Source of the DNA: Oscillospiraceae bacterium
GTDB lineage: Bacteria > Bacillota > Clostridia > UMGS1840
DNA: 64,000 nt
Assembly (NCBI GenBank): GCA_015068645.1
Contig: SVKD01000004.1
Coordinates: 67,054-131,053 of the forward strand
Direction: 5' to 3'
A model generated the notes under the pieces. It saw only the letters and a program-made list of their open reading frames with translations. It did no database searches and was not told the DNA's origin. Within the stretch, counting starts at the first letter, position 1. Each line of letters starts with the position of its first letter. This document shows positions 28,670 through 37,238 of this stretch, one piece after another. The position numbers were made by a program, and so were the translations under genes.

Positions 28670-30532
28670 ATGAAGAAGATTTTTACGAAAACAAATTTAT
28701 GGATTATGGGGATTTCTCTTTTGGTAATTGTATTGCTTTGCTTTATGATTCCCCCCATTTGCGATACCTATAATGCGGCAGCCGCTTCCAAAGGGGTTTC
28801 TTTTTGCGGTACCTCTGTTGGCGGAAAAACCGAAGAAGAAATTTCTGCTTTGATTGATGCAGAAATTCAGAAGACCAAGGGGATTAGTGTTACTGTGGAA
28901 GACAAAACGGTTGCTTTGGATTTGAATTCTGCAGGCTTCTCTATTGACAAGGAAAAAACTTTGGCAGATATTATGTCTGCGGGGAAAAATAATTTCTTTG
29001 ATAATTTTGTCATTCGTTGGAGCAACAGAGATATTGCTCCCAGTGTAGTTATGGATGAAGAAATGTTTACTACAGTTTTAAAGACTCTTCTGACTCAGGA
29101 AGGATTTCAAGTACAGCGCTTTGAATTTACGATTAACGAAAACGTTGCTGACATTGTGTTATCTGATGAAACTCATGTATTTGATTTTGAGCTGTTATTC
29201 TCTGAAATTACAGAGCAGTATCCCGATATTCAGGACGCATATCAACTGACCAAACGTGTTGCCGGACCTTTGACCGCAGCGGAAATGGCAAAGGACATCA
29301 ATCTTCCTGTGGTTGATGCCAGAATCGAGGTGCAAGATGGGAAAAAAGTTGTGTTGCCTCATCAGACAGGACTTCAGATTGATGAAGCTGTGTTAGCACA
29401 AATGTTGGCCAGCGGAGAAAGAGAGTTCAGTGTTCCCGTAACCGTATTAGAACCTAACGTACGTACCGATGAACTTTCTACAGATGCTTTCCCCAATCGT
29501 TTGTCTATTTTTTCTACTGAATATAATGAAGACGAAGTTTCCCGTAGTTCTAATGTAAAATTAGCAGCAGAAAAAGTAAACGGAACAGTGTTAAACAGTG
29601 GAGATGTATTCTCCTTTAATGAAGTTGTTGGAAAGCGTTCCTACGAAAACGGTTTTAAGGATGCGAAAATTTTCCTGGCAGACAGCGTGGTTGACGGTAC
29701 CGGTGGCGGTATTTGCCAGGTTTCCTCCACCATCTATCCTGCTGCATTGTATAGCGATTTAAAGATTGTTGAACGTAAAAATCATAATTTTGTGGTGGCT
29801 TATGCGGAGCCCGGTGTTGATGCTACCGTAGTATACGGCTCTATTGATTTTAAATTTGAAAATTCAATGCAGAATCCCATCAAAATTAAAGCATATGCTG
29901 AAAATGGGGTAATGACTGTTGAAATTTGGGGAACCAAAGAAAACAACAATACTGTTGAAATCACTACTGAAAATTTAGGGTATTACGGCCGTGGGGTGAA
30001 ATACGTGTATAATCCCTCTTTGGCAGCCGGAAAAAGTATTGTAACGCAATATGGTTACGATGGTCAGGATGTGCGTACATACCGTATTGTAAAAGATGAA
30101 AGCGGTAATGTAATTCGTACCGATGATTTAGGTGTTTCCAATTACATTCCCTTAACAAAAATTATTCAGACCTCCAATGCAGGCTTAGCAGGAACTGTTG
30201 CCAGCACGGCTCCCTCAGTTCCTCAAACAAATGAAGCTGAAAGTGAAGCAAATAGCACCGCCGGGGAATCTCAAACAACTATTGAATCGGAAAATACTGC
30301 TGCAACCGAACAGATTCCTGTAGGAGAATCTACTCAGCAAACTTCCCAATCACCTGAAACTACTACCGGTGGAGATTCTGCGGATACTTCGTCATCCGTT
30401 TCTCAAGAATCTACTCAGTCTACACAAACATCCCAGCCTTCTGTATCTTCACAGAACACAGAAGCTGCTCCGAGTGCAGAATCTTCTATCCCTCCTTTAG
30501 CAGAAGCACCCGTAGCGGCAGAAGTAGAATAA
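28670..30532 (+). CDS. VanW family surface protein with Ser/Thr-rich tail
   Basis: The 620-residue protein has one N-terminal membrane anchor (about 12-31), two repeats resembling peptidoglycan-binding-4 domains (about 45-270), a VanW domain (about 277-420; RLSIFSTEYNEDE, VFSFNEVVGKRSYENGF, GGGICQVSSTIYPA) and a G5-like segment to about 500. The last 110 residues are Ser, Thr, Gln and Glu rich, resembling a cell-wall spacer, without an LPXTG motif. VanW proteins occur in vancomycin clusters and widely in ordinary clostridial envelopes; no other van gene is present, so resistance should not be inferred. Confidence 0.82.
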   Translation: MKKIFTKTNLWIMGISLLVIVLLCFMIPPICDTYNAAAASKGVSFCGTSVGGKTEEEISALIDAEIQKTKGISVTVEDKTVALDLNSAGFSIDKEKTLADIMSAGKNNFFDNFVIRWSNRDIAPSVVMDEEMFTTVLKTLLTQEGFQVQRFEFTINENVADIVLSDETHVFDFELLFSEITEQYPDIQDAYQLTKRVAGPLTAAEMAKDINLPVVDARIEVQDGKKVVLPHQTGLQIDEAVLAQMLASGEREFSVPVTVLEPNVRTDELSTDAFPNRLSIFSTEYNEDEVSRSSNVKLAAEKVNGTVLNSGDVFSFNEVVGKRSYENGFKDAKIFLADSVVDGTGGGICQVSSTIYPAALYSDLKIVERKNHNFVVAYAEPGVDATVVYGSIDFKFENSMQNPIKIKAYAENGVMTVEIWGTKENNNTVEITTENLGYYGRGVKYVYNPSLAAGKSIVTQYGYDGQDVRTYRIVKDESGNVIRTDDLGVSNYIPLTKIIQTSNAGLAGTVASTAPSVPQTNEAESEANSTAGESQTTIESENTAATEQIPVGESTQQTSQSPETTTGGDSADTSSSVSQESTQSTQTSQPSVSSQNTEAAPSAESSIPPLAEAPVAAEVE

Positions 30533-30564
30533 AAATTGTTAAATCATGAGGAGGATTTTGCAAT

Positions 30565-31869
30565 ATGGCACGTACATTTCGAGGAGGATTTCATCCTCCG
30601 GAACGTAAAGATATTACTGCAGCAAAAAAAATCGTTGCTTTAGCAACTCCGAATACCATTATGATTCCCATGTCACAACATATCGGGGCACCTTGTAAAC
30701 CCTTGGTAAAAGTTGGTGATGAGGTAAAAATGGGGCAGAAAATTGGTGAACCGTCCGGCTTTGTTTCGGTTCCTGTGCATTCCTCTGTTTCCGGTAAGGT
30801 AATAGCAATAGAAGAACGTCCGCACACAGGACTTGGAAAATGCTTGGCTGTGGTGATTGAGAATGATGGACTAAACACCGTTTGTGAAACAGTGATTCCC
30901 AAAAATCCCGGTAAAATGTCTGCCCAGGAATTGGTTGAAGCCATCAAAGAAGCCGGTATTGTGGGAATGGGTGGAGCTACTTTTCCAACCTTTATCAAAT
31001 TATCTCCTCCCGAAGGCAAAAAAGCTGATTGTGTAATTTTAAACGGTGCAGAATGTGAACCTTTTTTAACTGCCGATCATCGTATGATGTTGGAACATCC
31101 CGATGATATTATCGACGGGTTAAAAATTATGATGAAAATCTTAAATGTGCATCGAGGTTATATCGCTATTGAAGATAATAAACAAGATGCCTTCCGCTTA
31201 TTGAGTGAAAAGTGTAAAGAAGAATTTGATATCGAGGTAATTCTCGTAAAAACAAAATATCCCCAGGGTAGTGAAAAACAGCTGATTGATTCTGTTTTGA
31301 AACGTGAGGTGAAATCCGGTCAATTACCCATTGATGCGGGTGTTGTGGTGCAAAATGTAGCATCTGCAGCTGAAATTTCCACGGCAATCAGAACCGGGAT
31401 GCCTCTTATCAAGAGAGTCGTTACCGTTTCAGGTAGCGGTGCAAAAAATCCTGAAAATTTGTTAGTTAGAATCGGTACTCCTTTATCTTGTCTGGCAGAA
31501 CATGTGGGCCTTACCGACGGAATAAAAAAAGTATTGGCAGGTGGTCCGATGATGGGAACCGCGCAGTACACTTTAGAGGCACCTGTGATGAAAGGAACTT
31601 CAGGACTTTTATTCTTTACTGATAAGGAATATCGTCATTATGAACCGAAAGATTGCTTAAAATGCGGAAGATGCGTAAAGCACTGCCCGATGAGATTGAT
31701 GCCGCTTATGATTATGGCACATGCAGAACTGCATAATTACGATCAGGCTGTTCGTTACGGACTTAAGGATTGTATGGAATGCGGAACTTGCAGTTATATC
31801 TGTCCCTCAAGAAGACACTTAGTGCAAACCATTAAAATTGCTAAAGCAAGTCTTCCGAAAAAACAATAG
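30565..31869 (+). CDS. rnfC: Rnf complex subunit C
   Basis: Peripheral NADH-binding Fe-S subunit of the ferredoxin:NAD+ oxidoreductase. The 434-residue protein starts with the RnfC hallmark FRGGFHPPE, has a flavin/NADH region with GMGGATFPTFIK, and two 4Fe-4S ferredoxin motifs near the C-terminus (CLKCGRCVKHCP and CMECGTCSYICP). GAGGAGG precedes the ATG; that segment is repeated inside the coding region (see findings). It is the first gene of rnfCDGEAB. Confidence 0.96.
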   Translation: MARTFRGGFHPPERKDITAAKKIVALATPNTIMIPMSQHIGAPCKPLVKVGDEVKMGQKIGEPSGFVSVPVHSSVSGKVIAIEERPHTGLGKCLAVVIENDGLNTVCETVIPKNPGKMSAQELVEAIKEAGIVGMGGATFPTFIKLSPPEGKKADCVILNGAECEPFLTADHRMMLEHPDDIIDGLKIMMKILNVHRGYIAIEDNKQDAFRLLSEKCKEEFDIEVILVKTKYPQGSEKQLIDSVLKREVKSGQLPIDAGVVVQNVASAAEISTAIRTGMPLIKRVVTVSGSGAKNPENLLVRIGTPLSCLAEHVGLTDGIKKVLAGGPMMGTAQYTLEAPVMKGTSGLLFFTDKEYRHYEPKDCLKCGRCVKHCPMRLMPLMIMAHAELHNYDQAVRYGLKDCMECGTCSYICPSRRHLVQTIKIAKASLPKKQ

Positions 31870-31938
31870 ATTTCTTCATCGGAATTATTGTATAGAAAGG
31901 ATTATTAGCAAGGTGCCTTTTGGCATTTGGTGACTGTT

Positions 31939-32919
31939 ATGAATGAAAAATTGATTGTATCTACTTCGCCTCATATTCAAACCAATTTTGGAATCGGAAA
32001 AATTATGAGTAATGTTTTGATTGCATTGATTCCTGCAATTGGGGCTGCAACTTGGATTTTTGGGATTCGTGCATTGATTTTAATCATTGTTTCTGTGACC
32101 TCAGCAATGTTGTTTGAACATTTGTGGTGTACACTTTTTAAAAAGCCAACTACCATTTTTGACGGTAGTGCTGCAATCACCGGCGTATTGCTTGCATTGA
32201 CCTTGCCCGTCGGTGTAGCTTGGTATATTCCTGTGGTTGGCTCCTTTTTTGCAATTATTGTTGCAAAATGTCTGTTTGGCGGATTAGGAAATAACTTTAT
32301 TAATCCCGCTTTGGCAGGTCGTGCCTTTTTGTTGGCATCTTACTCACTTCCGATGACTACTTGGACTGCTCCTTTTTCTTATCAGGCTTCCTCTGTGGAT
32401 GCAGTTTCTTATGCTACTCCTTTAAAACTTTTGAAAGCAGGAGAGCAGGTAAACCTCAGTTACATGGATATGCTTTTTGGAAATATGGGCGGTGCTATGG
32501 GTGAAGTTTGTGCCGTTGCTTTAATTTTGGGATTTATTTATTTGTGGGCACGGAAAATTATTCAACCTCATGCAACCTTCTCCTATGTAGTAACGGTTGC
32601 CCTGTTAGGTTGGTTCTTTGGTTATCAGGGATTGATGAGTGGTGATCCCATTGCTTCTGTGTTAACCGGCGGCGTATTACTGGGTGGAATTTTTATGTTA
32701 ACGGATTACACTACCTCTCCCACCACAGGAAAGGGCAATATCATTGCCGGTATTTTAGCAGGTGCTTTAACCATTTTTATTCGAGTGAAGGGCGGTTATC
32801 CGGAAGGTGTTTGTTATTCCATTTTATTGGTAAATATTTTAGCACCTCAAATTGACAAATTAGTTCTTCCTAAAAAATACGGTGCACAAAGGAGACATGT
32901 TGCAGATGAAAAAAAATGA
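31939..32919 (+). CDS. rnfD: Rnf complex subunit D
   Basis: Membrane subunit, 326 residues with about nine helices, carrying a covalently attached FMN. The flavinylation region is expected at the Ser/Thr-rich VSYATPLKLL segment near 155-165. The ATG at 31939 gives the family N-terminus MNEKLIVSTSPH; the only ribosome site is a weak GGTGA 6 bases before it, with alternative TTG and GTG codons 9-12 bases upstream. Its last 14 bases overlap rnfG. Confidence 0.93.
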   Translation: MNEKLIVSTSPHIQTNFGIGKIMSNVLIALIPAIGAATWIFGIRALILIIVSVTSAMLFEHLWCTLFKKPTTIFDGSAAITGVLLALTLPVGVAWYIPVVGSFFAIIVAKCLFGGLGNNFINPALAGRAFLLASYSLPMTTWTAPFSYQASSVDAVSYATPLKLLKAGEQVNLSYMDMLFGNMGGAMGEVCAVALILGFIYLWARKIIQPHATFSYVVTVALLGWFFGYQGLMSGDPIASVLTGGVLLGGIFMLTDYTTSPTTGKGNIIAGILAGALTIFIRVKGGYPEGVCYSILLVNILAPQIDKLVLPKKYGAQRRHVADEKK

Positions 32920-33442
32920 TAACATTTTCGTTTTAGCAATCAAACTGTTTGTAATATGTTTGGTAGTTGCACTGGGCTTATCCGCTTTAAATTATGTGAC
33001 GAAACCGATTATTGATGAATTGACTGAATCCAAAAAAGCAGAAGCAATGCAATCTGTTTTATCTGATTGTGAGTTGGAAAAATTCAGTGATGCAGTTTAT
33101 GTCGGAATTGAGAATGGCGAAATAAAAGGGTATGCAGTAAATGTTGTAACTCCGGAAGGCTACGGTGGCGATATTGAGCTGATTGTCGGTTTCGATGCCG
33201 ATTTTAATGTAACCGGCGTGGAATATATTTCAATGTCTGAAACTCCTGGTCTTGGTTCCCGTGCGAAAGAAGAGCCTTTTGCATCCCAGTTTAACGGAAA
33301 GCCGGCTCAGGATTTTTCCGAAATTCAGGCGATGACAGGTGCTACTGTCACCTCGAAAGCCGTAAATGGTGCCATCAATCAGGCATCTGATATGGCAAAA
33401 GAGGCAAAAGAGGCGAAAGAGACAAAGGAGGGTGCTAAATAA
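32906..33442 (+). CDS. rnfG: Rnf complex subunit G
   Basis: Extracytoplasmic flavoprotein subunit with one N-terminal helix, 178 residues. The covalent FMN site is the (S/T)GAT motif in MTGATVTS, with the second threonine of TGAT as the expected flavin attachment residue. The last 15 residues are an Ala/Lys/Glu repeat (AKEAKEAKETKE), probably a flexible tail. The start at 32906 is chosen because AAAGGAG at 32888-32894 is well spaced; an ATG 9 bases upstream is too close to it. Its stop overlaps the rnfE start by one base (TAATG). Confidence 0.93.
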   Translation: MKKNDNIFVLAIKLFVICLVVALGLSALNYVTKPIIDELTESKKAEAMQSVLSDCELEKFSDAVYVGIENGEIKGYAVNVVTPEGYGGDIELIVGFDADFNVTGVEYISMSETPGLGSRAKEEPFASQFNGKPAQDFSEIQAMTGATVTSKAVNGAINQASDMAKEAKEAKETKEGAK

Positions 33443-34038
33443 TGAAAGCGTTTTTTAAAAAAATGTTTCAGGAAAATCCTGTATTTGTGCTACTCCTTGG
33501 GATGTGTCCCACATTAGGAACCTCCACCTCCATTATCAATGGTTTGGGAATGGGCTTATCCGCTACTTTGGTTCTAATCTGCTCTAATTTCTTTATTTCT
33601 ATTTTAAGAAAATTTATTCCCGATAAAATCAGAATTGCTTCTTACATTGTAATTATTGCAGGATTTGTAACCGCAGTGGAAATGGCTTTAAAAGCATATC
33701 TTCCAGACATTTCTGCATCTTTGGGGGTATTTATTCCGTTAATTGTGGTAAACTGCATTATCTTGGCTAGAGCAGAAAGCTTTGCATCCAAAAATACTCC
33801 CGGAAAATCTGCGGTTGACGGTCTTTGCATGGGACTTGGTTTCACGGTTGCGCTGGTAATTTTATCTTCCATCCGTGAATTGCTTGGAAACGGAAGCTTA
33901 GCAGGAATTTCTGTGTTCGGTCCCAATTATCCCAAAGCTATTATGATGATTCTTCCTCCGGGCGGATTTATCGTTTTGGGGATTGTGTTGGGCGTGATCA
34001 ATGCAATGAGAACGAAGGGAGGCACCAAAAATGGTTGA
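33442..34038 (+). CDS. rnfE: Rnf complex subunit E
   Basis: Membrane subunit of 198 residues with six helices, sister of RnfA. The N-terminal ENPVFVLLLGMCPTLGTSTS includes the conserved cysteine (in MCPTLG) that helps bind the membrane Fe-S cluster shared with RnfA. It starts on the last base of rnfG and overlaps rnfA by 8 bases, so subunit stoichiometry is probably set by coupled translation. Confidence 0.94.
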   Translation: MKAFFKKMFQENPVFVLLLGMCPTLGTSTSIINGLGMGLSATLVLICSNFFISILRKFIPDKIRIASYIVIIAGFVTAVEMALKAYLPDISASLGVFIPLIVVNCIILARAESFASKNTPGKSAVDGLCMGLGFTVALVILSSIRELLGNGSLAGISVFGPNYPKAIMMILPPGGFIVLGIVLGVINAMRTKGGTKNG

Positions 34039-34618
34039 TGTTGGCAAATTATTTTCCATTTTAATTACCACCATTTTGGTGGAGAACTTTGTTTTAGTTA
34101 AATTTTTAGGATGTTGCCCGTTCCTTGGGGTATCCAAAAAAACAAGTACCGCTCTAGCTATGGGAATGGCGGTTACTTTTGTTATGGCGCTTGCCAGTGC
34201 TATGACGTGGCTCGTGAATCATTTCGTTTTAGTTCCGTTTCAGTTGGAATATTTGCAGACAATTGCATTTATTTTGGTAATTGCGGCATTGGTTCAGATT
34301 GTTGAAATGGCGATTATGAAGTTAAGCCCGCCGTTGTATGCGTCTTTGGGAATTTATTTGCCCTTAATTACCACCAACTGTGCTGTGCTTGGCGTTGCTA
34401 TTTTAAATGTGCAAAAAGATTACGGATTTTTAGAAAGTCTGGTATCCGGGATTGCCGCAGCTTTGAGCTTTACTTTGGCAATCTGGTTGTTTGCGGGTGT
34501 AAGAGAACGTTTGGAAAATTCTAAGATTCCTTCTTTTATGAAGGGAATGCCAATTGCTTTGGTATCTGCGGGATTGATTGCGATGGCGTTTTTAGGATTT
34601 GCCGGTATGAAACTGTAG
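34031..34618 (+). CDS. rnfA: Rnf complex subunit A
   Basis: Membrane subunit of 195 residues with six helices in inverted topology to RnfE. ENFVLVKFLGCCPFLGVSKK has the conserved cluster cysteines. Together RnfA and RnfE hold a 2Fe-2S or 4Fe-4S centre inside the membrane and form the ion path. It is followed 17 bases later by rnfB. Confidence 0.94.
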   Translation: MVDVGKLFSILITTILVENFVLVKFLGCCPFLGVSKKTSTALAMGMAVTFVMALASAMTWLVNHFVLVPFQLEYLQTIAFILVIAALVQIVEMAIMKLSPPLYASLGIYLPLITTNCAVLGVAILNVQKDYGFLESLVSGIAAALSFTLAIWLFAGVRERLENSKIPSFMKGMPIALVSAGLIAMAFLGFAGMKL

Positions 34619-34635
34619 ACGAAAGGAAATAGATT

Positions 34636-35433
34636 ATGACAAATATTTTAAGTGCAACGATTGCAATTTCGGCTATGGGTCTTGTGTTCGGTGCGCTCCT
34701 CGGTCTTGCTGCAAAGATTTTTTATGTAAAGCAGGATGAAAAATTACCACTGATTACCGAAGCTTTGCCCGGCGCAAACTGTGGTGGATGTGGCTACGCA
34801 GGATGTTCACAGTGTGCTGCAGCAATTCTTTCAGGAGAAGCAAAGGCCAATGTGTGTCCTGTGGGTGGAAAAGAAACTGCGGCAACTATTTCCAAAATTT
34901 TGGGAGTGGAAGCGGAAGTTTTTGAAAAGAAAGCTGCATTTGTGCGTTGTGAAGGTTGCACCGATGTTGCAGAAATTAAATTTCAGTATGATGGTATCTT
35001 AGACTGTGTTTCTGCTGCCCGTATGATTGGTGGCGGTTATAAGGCTTGCAGCAACGGTTGTTTGGGGTATGGTTCTTGTGTGCAGGTATGTGATTTTGGT
35101 GCTATCAGCATTAAAAACGGGATTGCAGTGGTGGATTTTCATAAATGTACTGCCTGCGGACAGTGCGTGAAAGCTTGTCCCAAACAGCTCATCACCATTA
35201 TTTCTGAAAAAGACAAATATGTGGTAAAATGTCGGAATACCGATAAAGGTGCCCTGGTAAAGCAGGAATGTCAGGCTGGTTGTATCGGTTGTTCTCTTTG
35301 CCAAAGAAATTGCCCCAATGAGGCTGTAAAGGTGGATCATTATCTGGCAACCATTGACCCCGAAAAATGTGTGGGGTGCGGTATTTGTATGGAAAAATGT
35401 CCTAAGAAGATTATTAAAAAAGTTACTTTATAA
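34636..35433 (+). CDS. rnfB: Rnf complex subunit B (ferredoxin-accepting)
   Basis: Electron entry subunit. After an N-terminal helix comes the Fe-S domain GANCGGCGYAGCSQCA (about 48-60), then further cysteine motifs ending in two or more ferredoxin-like sets (CTACGQCVKACPKQ, CIGCSLCQRNCPNE, CVGCGICMEKCPKK). The 265 residues fit the clostridial form. It ends the rnf operon; rlmN begins 17 bases later with no terminator, so transcription may read on. Confidence 0.95.
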   Translation: MTNILSATIAISAMGLVFGALLGLAAKIFYVKQDEKLPLITEALPGANCGGCGYAGCSQCAAAILSGEAKANVCPVGGKETAATISKILGVEAEVFEKKAAFVRCEGCTDVAEIKFQYDGILDCVSAARMIGGGYKACSNGCLGYGSCVQVCDFGAISIKNGIAVVDFHKCTACGQCVKACPKQLITIISEKDKYVVKCRNTDKGALVKQECQAGCIGCSLCQRNCPNEAVKVDHYLATIDPEKCVGCGICMEKCPKKIIKKVTL

Positions 35434-35450
35434 AAACGAAGGAAGGAATT

Positions 35451-36503
35451 GTGCGTTCTTCTATGAAACAGAATATTAAAAATTTACTTTTCTCTGAATT
35501 AGAAGAATATTTTTTGCAAAAATACCGCCAGAAGTTTCGAGCCAAACAAATTTTTAAATGGCTTTCTCTGGGGGTTACTTCCTTTGAAGAAATGACAGAT
35601 ATTTCCAAAAAAATGGCAGCAGAATTATCAGAGGATTTTTATATTTCTGATTTGAAGGTTGTGAAAAAAGAAGTTTCCCGAGACGGTACTGTCAAATTTT
35701 TATATGAATTGGGAGACGGCAATACCATTGAAAGCGTATTGATGGATTATAAACACGGTTACAGCATTTGTATTTCCACCCAGGTGGGATGCAATATGGG
35801 ATGCACATTTTGTGCATCCACTGTAGGCGGCAAAGTGCGAGATTTGGAAGCAGGCGAAATTTTAGACCAGGTTCTTTTTACCGCAAAAGGTGAGGGGAAA
35901 CGGATTTCCAACATTGTGTTGATGGGAATCGGCGAACCTCTGGATAATTATGAGAATGTGCTTCGTTTTTTAAAAAATGTAAATGATGAACACGGTATCA
36001 ATATTGGTTATCGGCATATTTCTTTGTCCACTTGCGGTTTGGTTGATGGTATTAACCGATTGGCGGAGGAAAATATTCCGTTAACCTTATCGGTTTCTCT
36101 TCATGCTCCCAACGATACGATTCGAAATAAAACAATGCCTGTTTCCAGAAAGTACCCGTATGAAACATTACTCAAAGCTGTGAAACAATATGTGAAAAAA
36201 ACAGGAAGACGCGTTTCCTTTGAATATACTTTGATCAAAGACGTGAATGACAGACCCGAACATGCAAAAGAGCTGATCGGGCATTTAAAAGGAATGCTTT
36301 GTCATGTTAATTTAATTCCGGTAAATCCGGCACGGGGCAGTATGTCCCCCTCAGAGAAAAAAAGAATTGCAGAGTTTCAGCAAATGTTGATGTCAGGCGG
36401 ATTGAACGCTACGGTTAGACGGACCCTTGGCACAGACATTAACGCTGCTTGCGGTCAGTTGAGACGAGCTGCATCCAATAGAAAGGAAGGTGAGCCCCTA
36501 TGA
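35451..36503 (+). CDS. rlmN: 23S rRNA/tRNA adenine C2-methyltransferase RlmN
   Basis: Radical SAM enzyme that methylates C2 of A2503 in 23S rRNA and A37 in some tRNAs. The 350-residue protein has the cluster motif C114xxxC118xxC121 (GCNMGCTFC) and the C-terminal resolving cysteine in NAACGQLRR. A GTG start is chosen because AAGGAAGG ends just before it; the ATG 12 bases later is the alternative. It opens the gene order rlmN-prpC-prkC-rsgA-rpe-thiN-spoVM shared with Bacillus. It overlaps prpC by 4 bases. Confidence 0.95.
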   Translation: MRSSMKQNIKNLLFSELEEYFLQKYRQKFRAKQIFKWLSLGVTSFEEMTDISKKMAAELSEDFYISDLKVVKKEVSRDGTVKFLYELGDGNTIESVLMDYKHGYSICISTQVGCNMGCTFCASTVGGKVRDLEAGEILDQVLFTAKGEGKRISNIVLMGIGEPLDNYENVLRFLKNVNDEHGINIGYRHISLSTCGLVDGINRLAEENIPLTLSVSLHAPNDTIRNKTMPVSRKYPYETLLKAVKQYVKKTGRRVSFEYTLIKDVNDRPEHAKELIGHLKGMLCHVNLIPVNPARGSMSPSEKKRIAEFQQMLMSGGLNATVRRTLGTDINAACGQLRRAASNRKEGEPL

Positions 36504-37204
36504 TACACGGTATCACAGACGTCGGAAAAAAACGTTCTTTAAATGAGGACAGTTTTTATTTTGAAAATCAGAAACAAGGATTTTTAATTATTGTTTCCGA
36601 TGGAATGGGTGGTCATAATGCAGGTGAAATTGCAAGTGCAATGGCGGTGAGTTCCATTTTAGAATTTGCTAAAGTAAACGATCCTTTTTCGGATCCTGAA
36701 GTTTTTTTAAGAAATGCAATTTCGTATGCAAATACCCAAATTTATCAGGAAGCTTGCAGCAATAATGAATTAAGCGGAATGGGAGCAACCATAGTGGTAG
36801 CTGTTGGAAATTCCAAAAAAATGTATGTTGCCAATGTGGGAGATTCCAGGGCTTATCTGATATCCAAAGAAAAAATAACGCAAATCACCAAGGATCATTC
36901 TTATGTGTATGAACTGGTGAAAAATGGAGTGATTTCTCCCGAGGAAGCAAAAACTCATCCTCGTAGAAATGAAATTTTAAAGGCACTTGGGATTGCACCG
37001 GAAGTGTATCCCGACATTTTCTTCTTAAACACAGAGAGAACAGACAAACTTCTTTTGTGTACCGATGGACTTACATCGCACGTATCGGATGAAGAAATTT
37101 TCAACCTTGTAAACCGATATACCCGCAAGGCGGCCACGGAAGCTTTAGTAAAGCTTGCAAATGAATATGGCGGATCAGATAATATCACGATAGTTCTTCG
37201 GTAG
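36500..37204 (+). CDS. prpC: PP2C-type serine/threonine protein phosphatase
   Basis: The 234-residue protein has the PP2C metal-binding motifs: NEDSF with D17, SDGMGGH with D34/G35, a later GDSRAYL and the terminal GGSDNITIV. It reverses phosphorylation by the kinase encoded next, as shown for PrpC/PrkC in Bacillus. No membrane segment, so it is cytoplasmic. The ATG overlaps the end of rlmN. Confidence 0.94.
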   Translation: MIHGITDVGKKRSLNEDSFYFENQKQGFLIIVSDGMGGHNAGEIASAMAVSSILEFAKVNDPFSDPEVFLRNAISYANTQIYQEACSNNELSGMGATIVVAVGNSKKMYVANVGDSRAYLISKEKITQITKDHSYVYELVKNGVISPEEAKTHPRRNEILKALGIAPEVYPDIFFLNTERTDKLLLCTDGLTSHVSDEEIFNLVNRYTRKAATEALVKLANEYGGSDNITIVLR

Positions 37205-37238
37205 AACCGATAAGAAATCGAAATAAGGAGAAAAGATT

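Noticed and set aside
28670-30532. Vancomycin resistance from the VanW domain
   Set aside because: VanW domains are common in clostridial surface proteins; no vanA/B, vanH, vanX or two-component genes are near.
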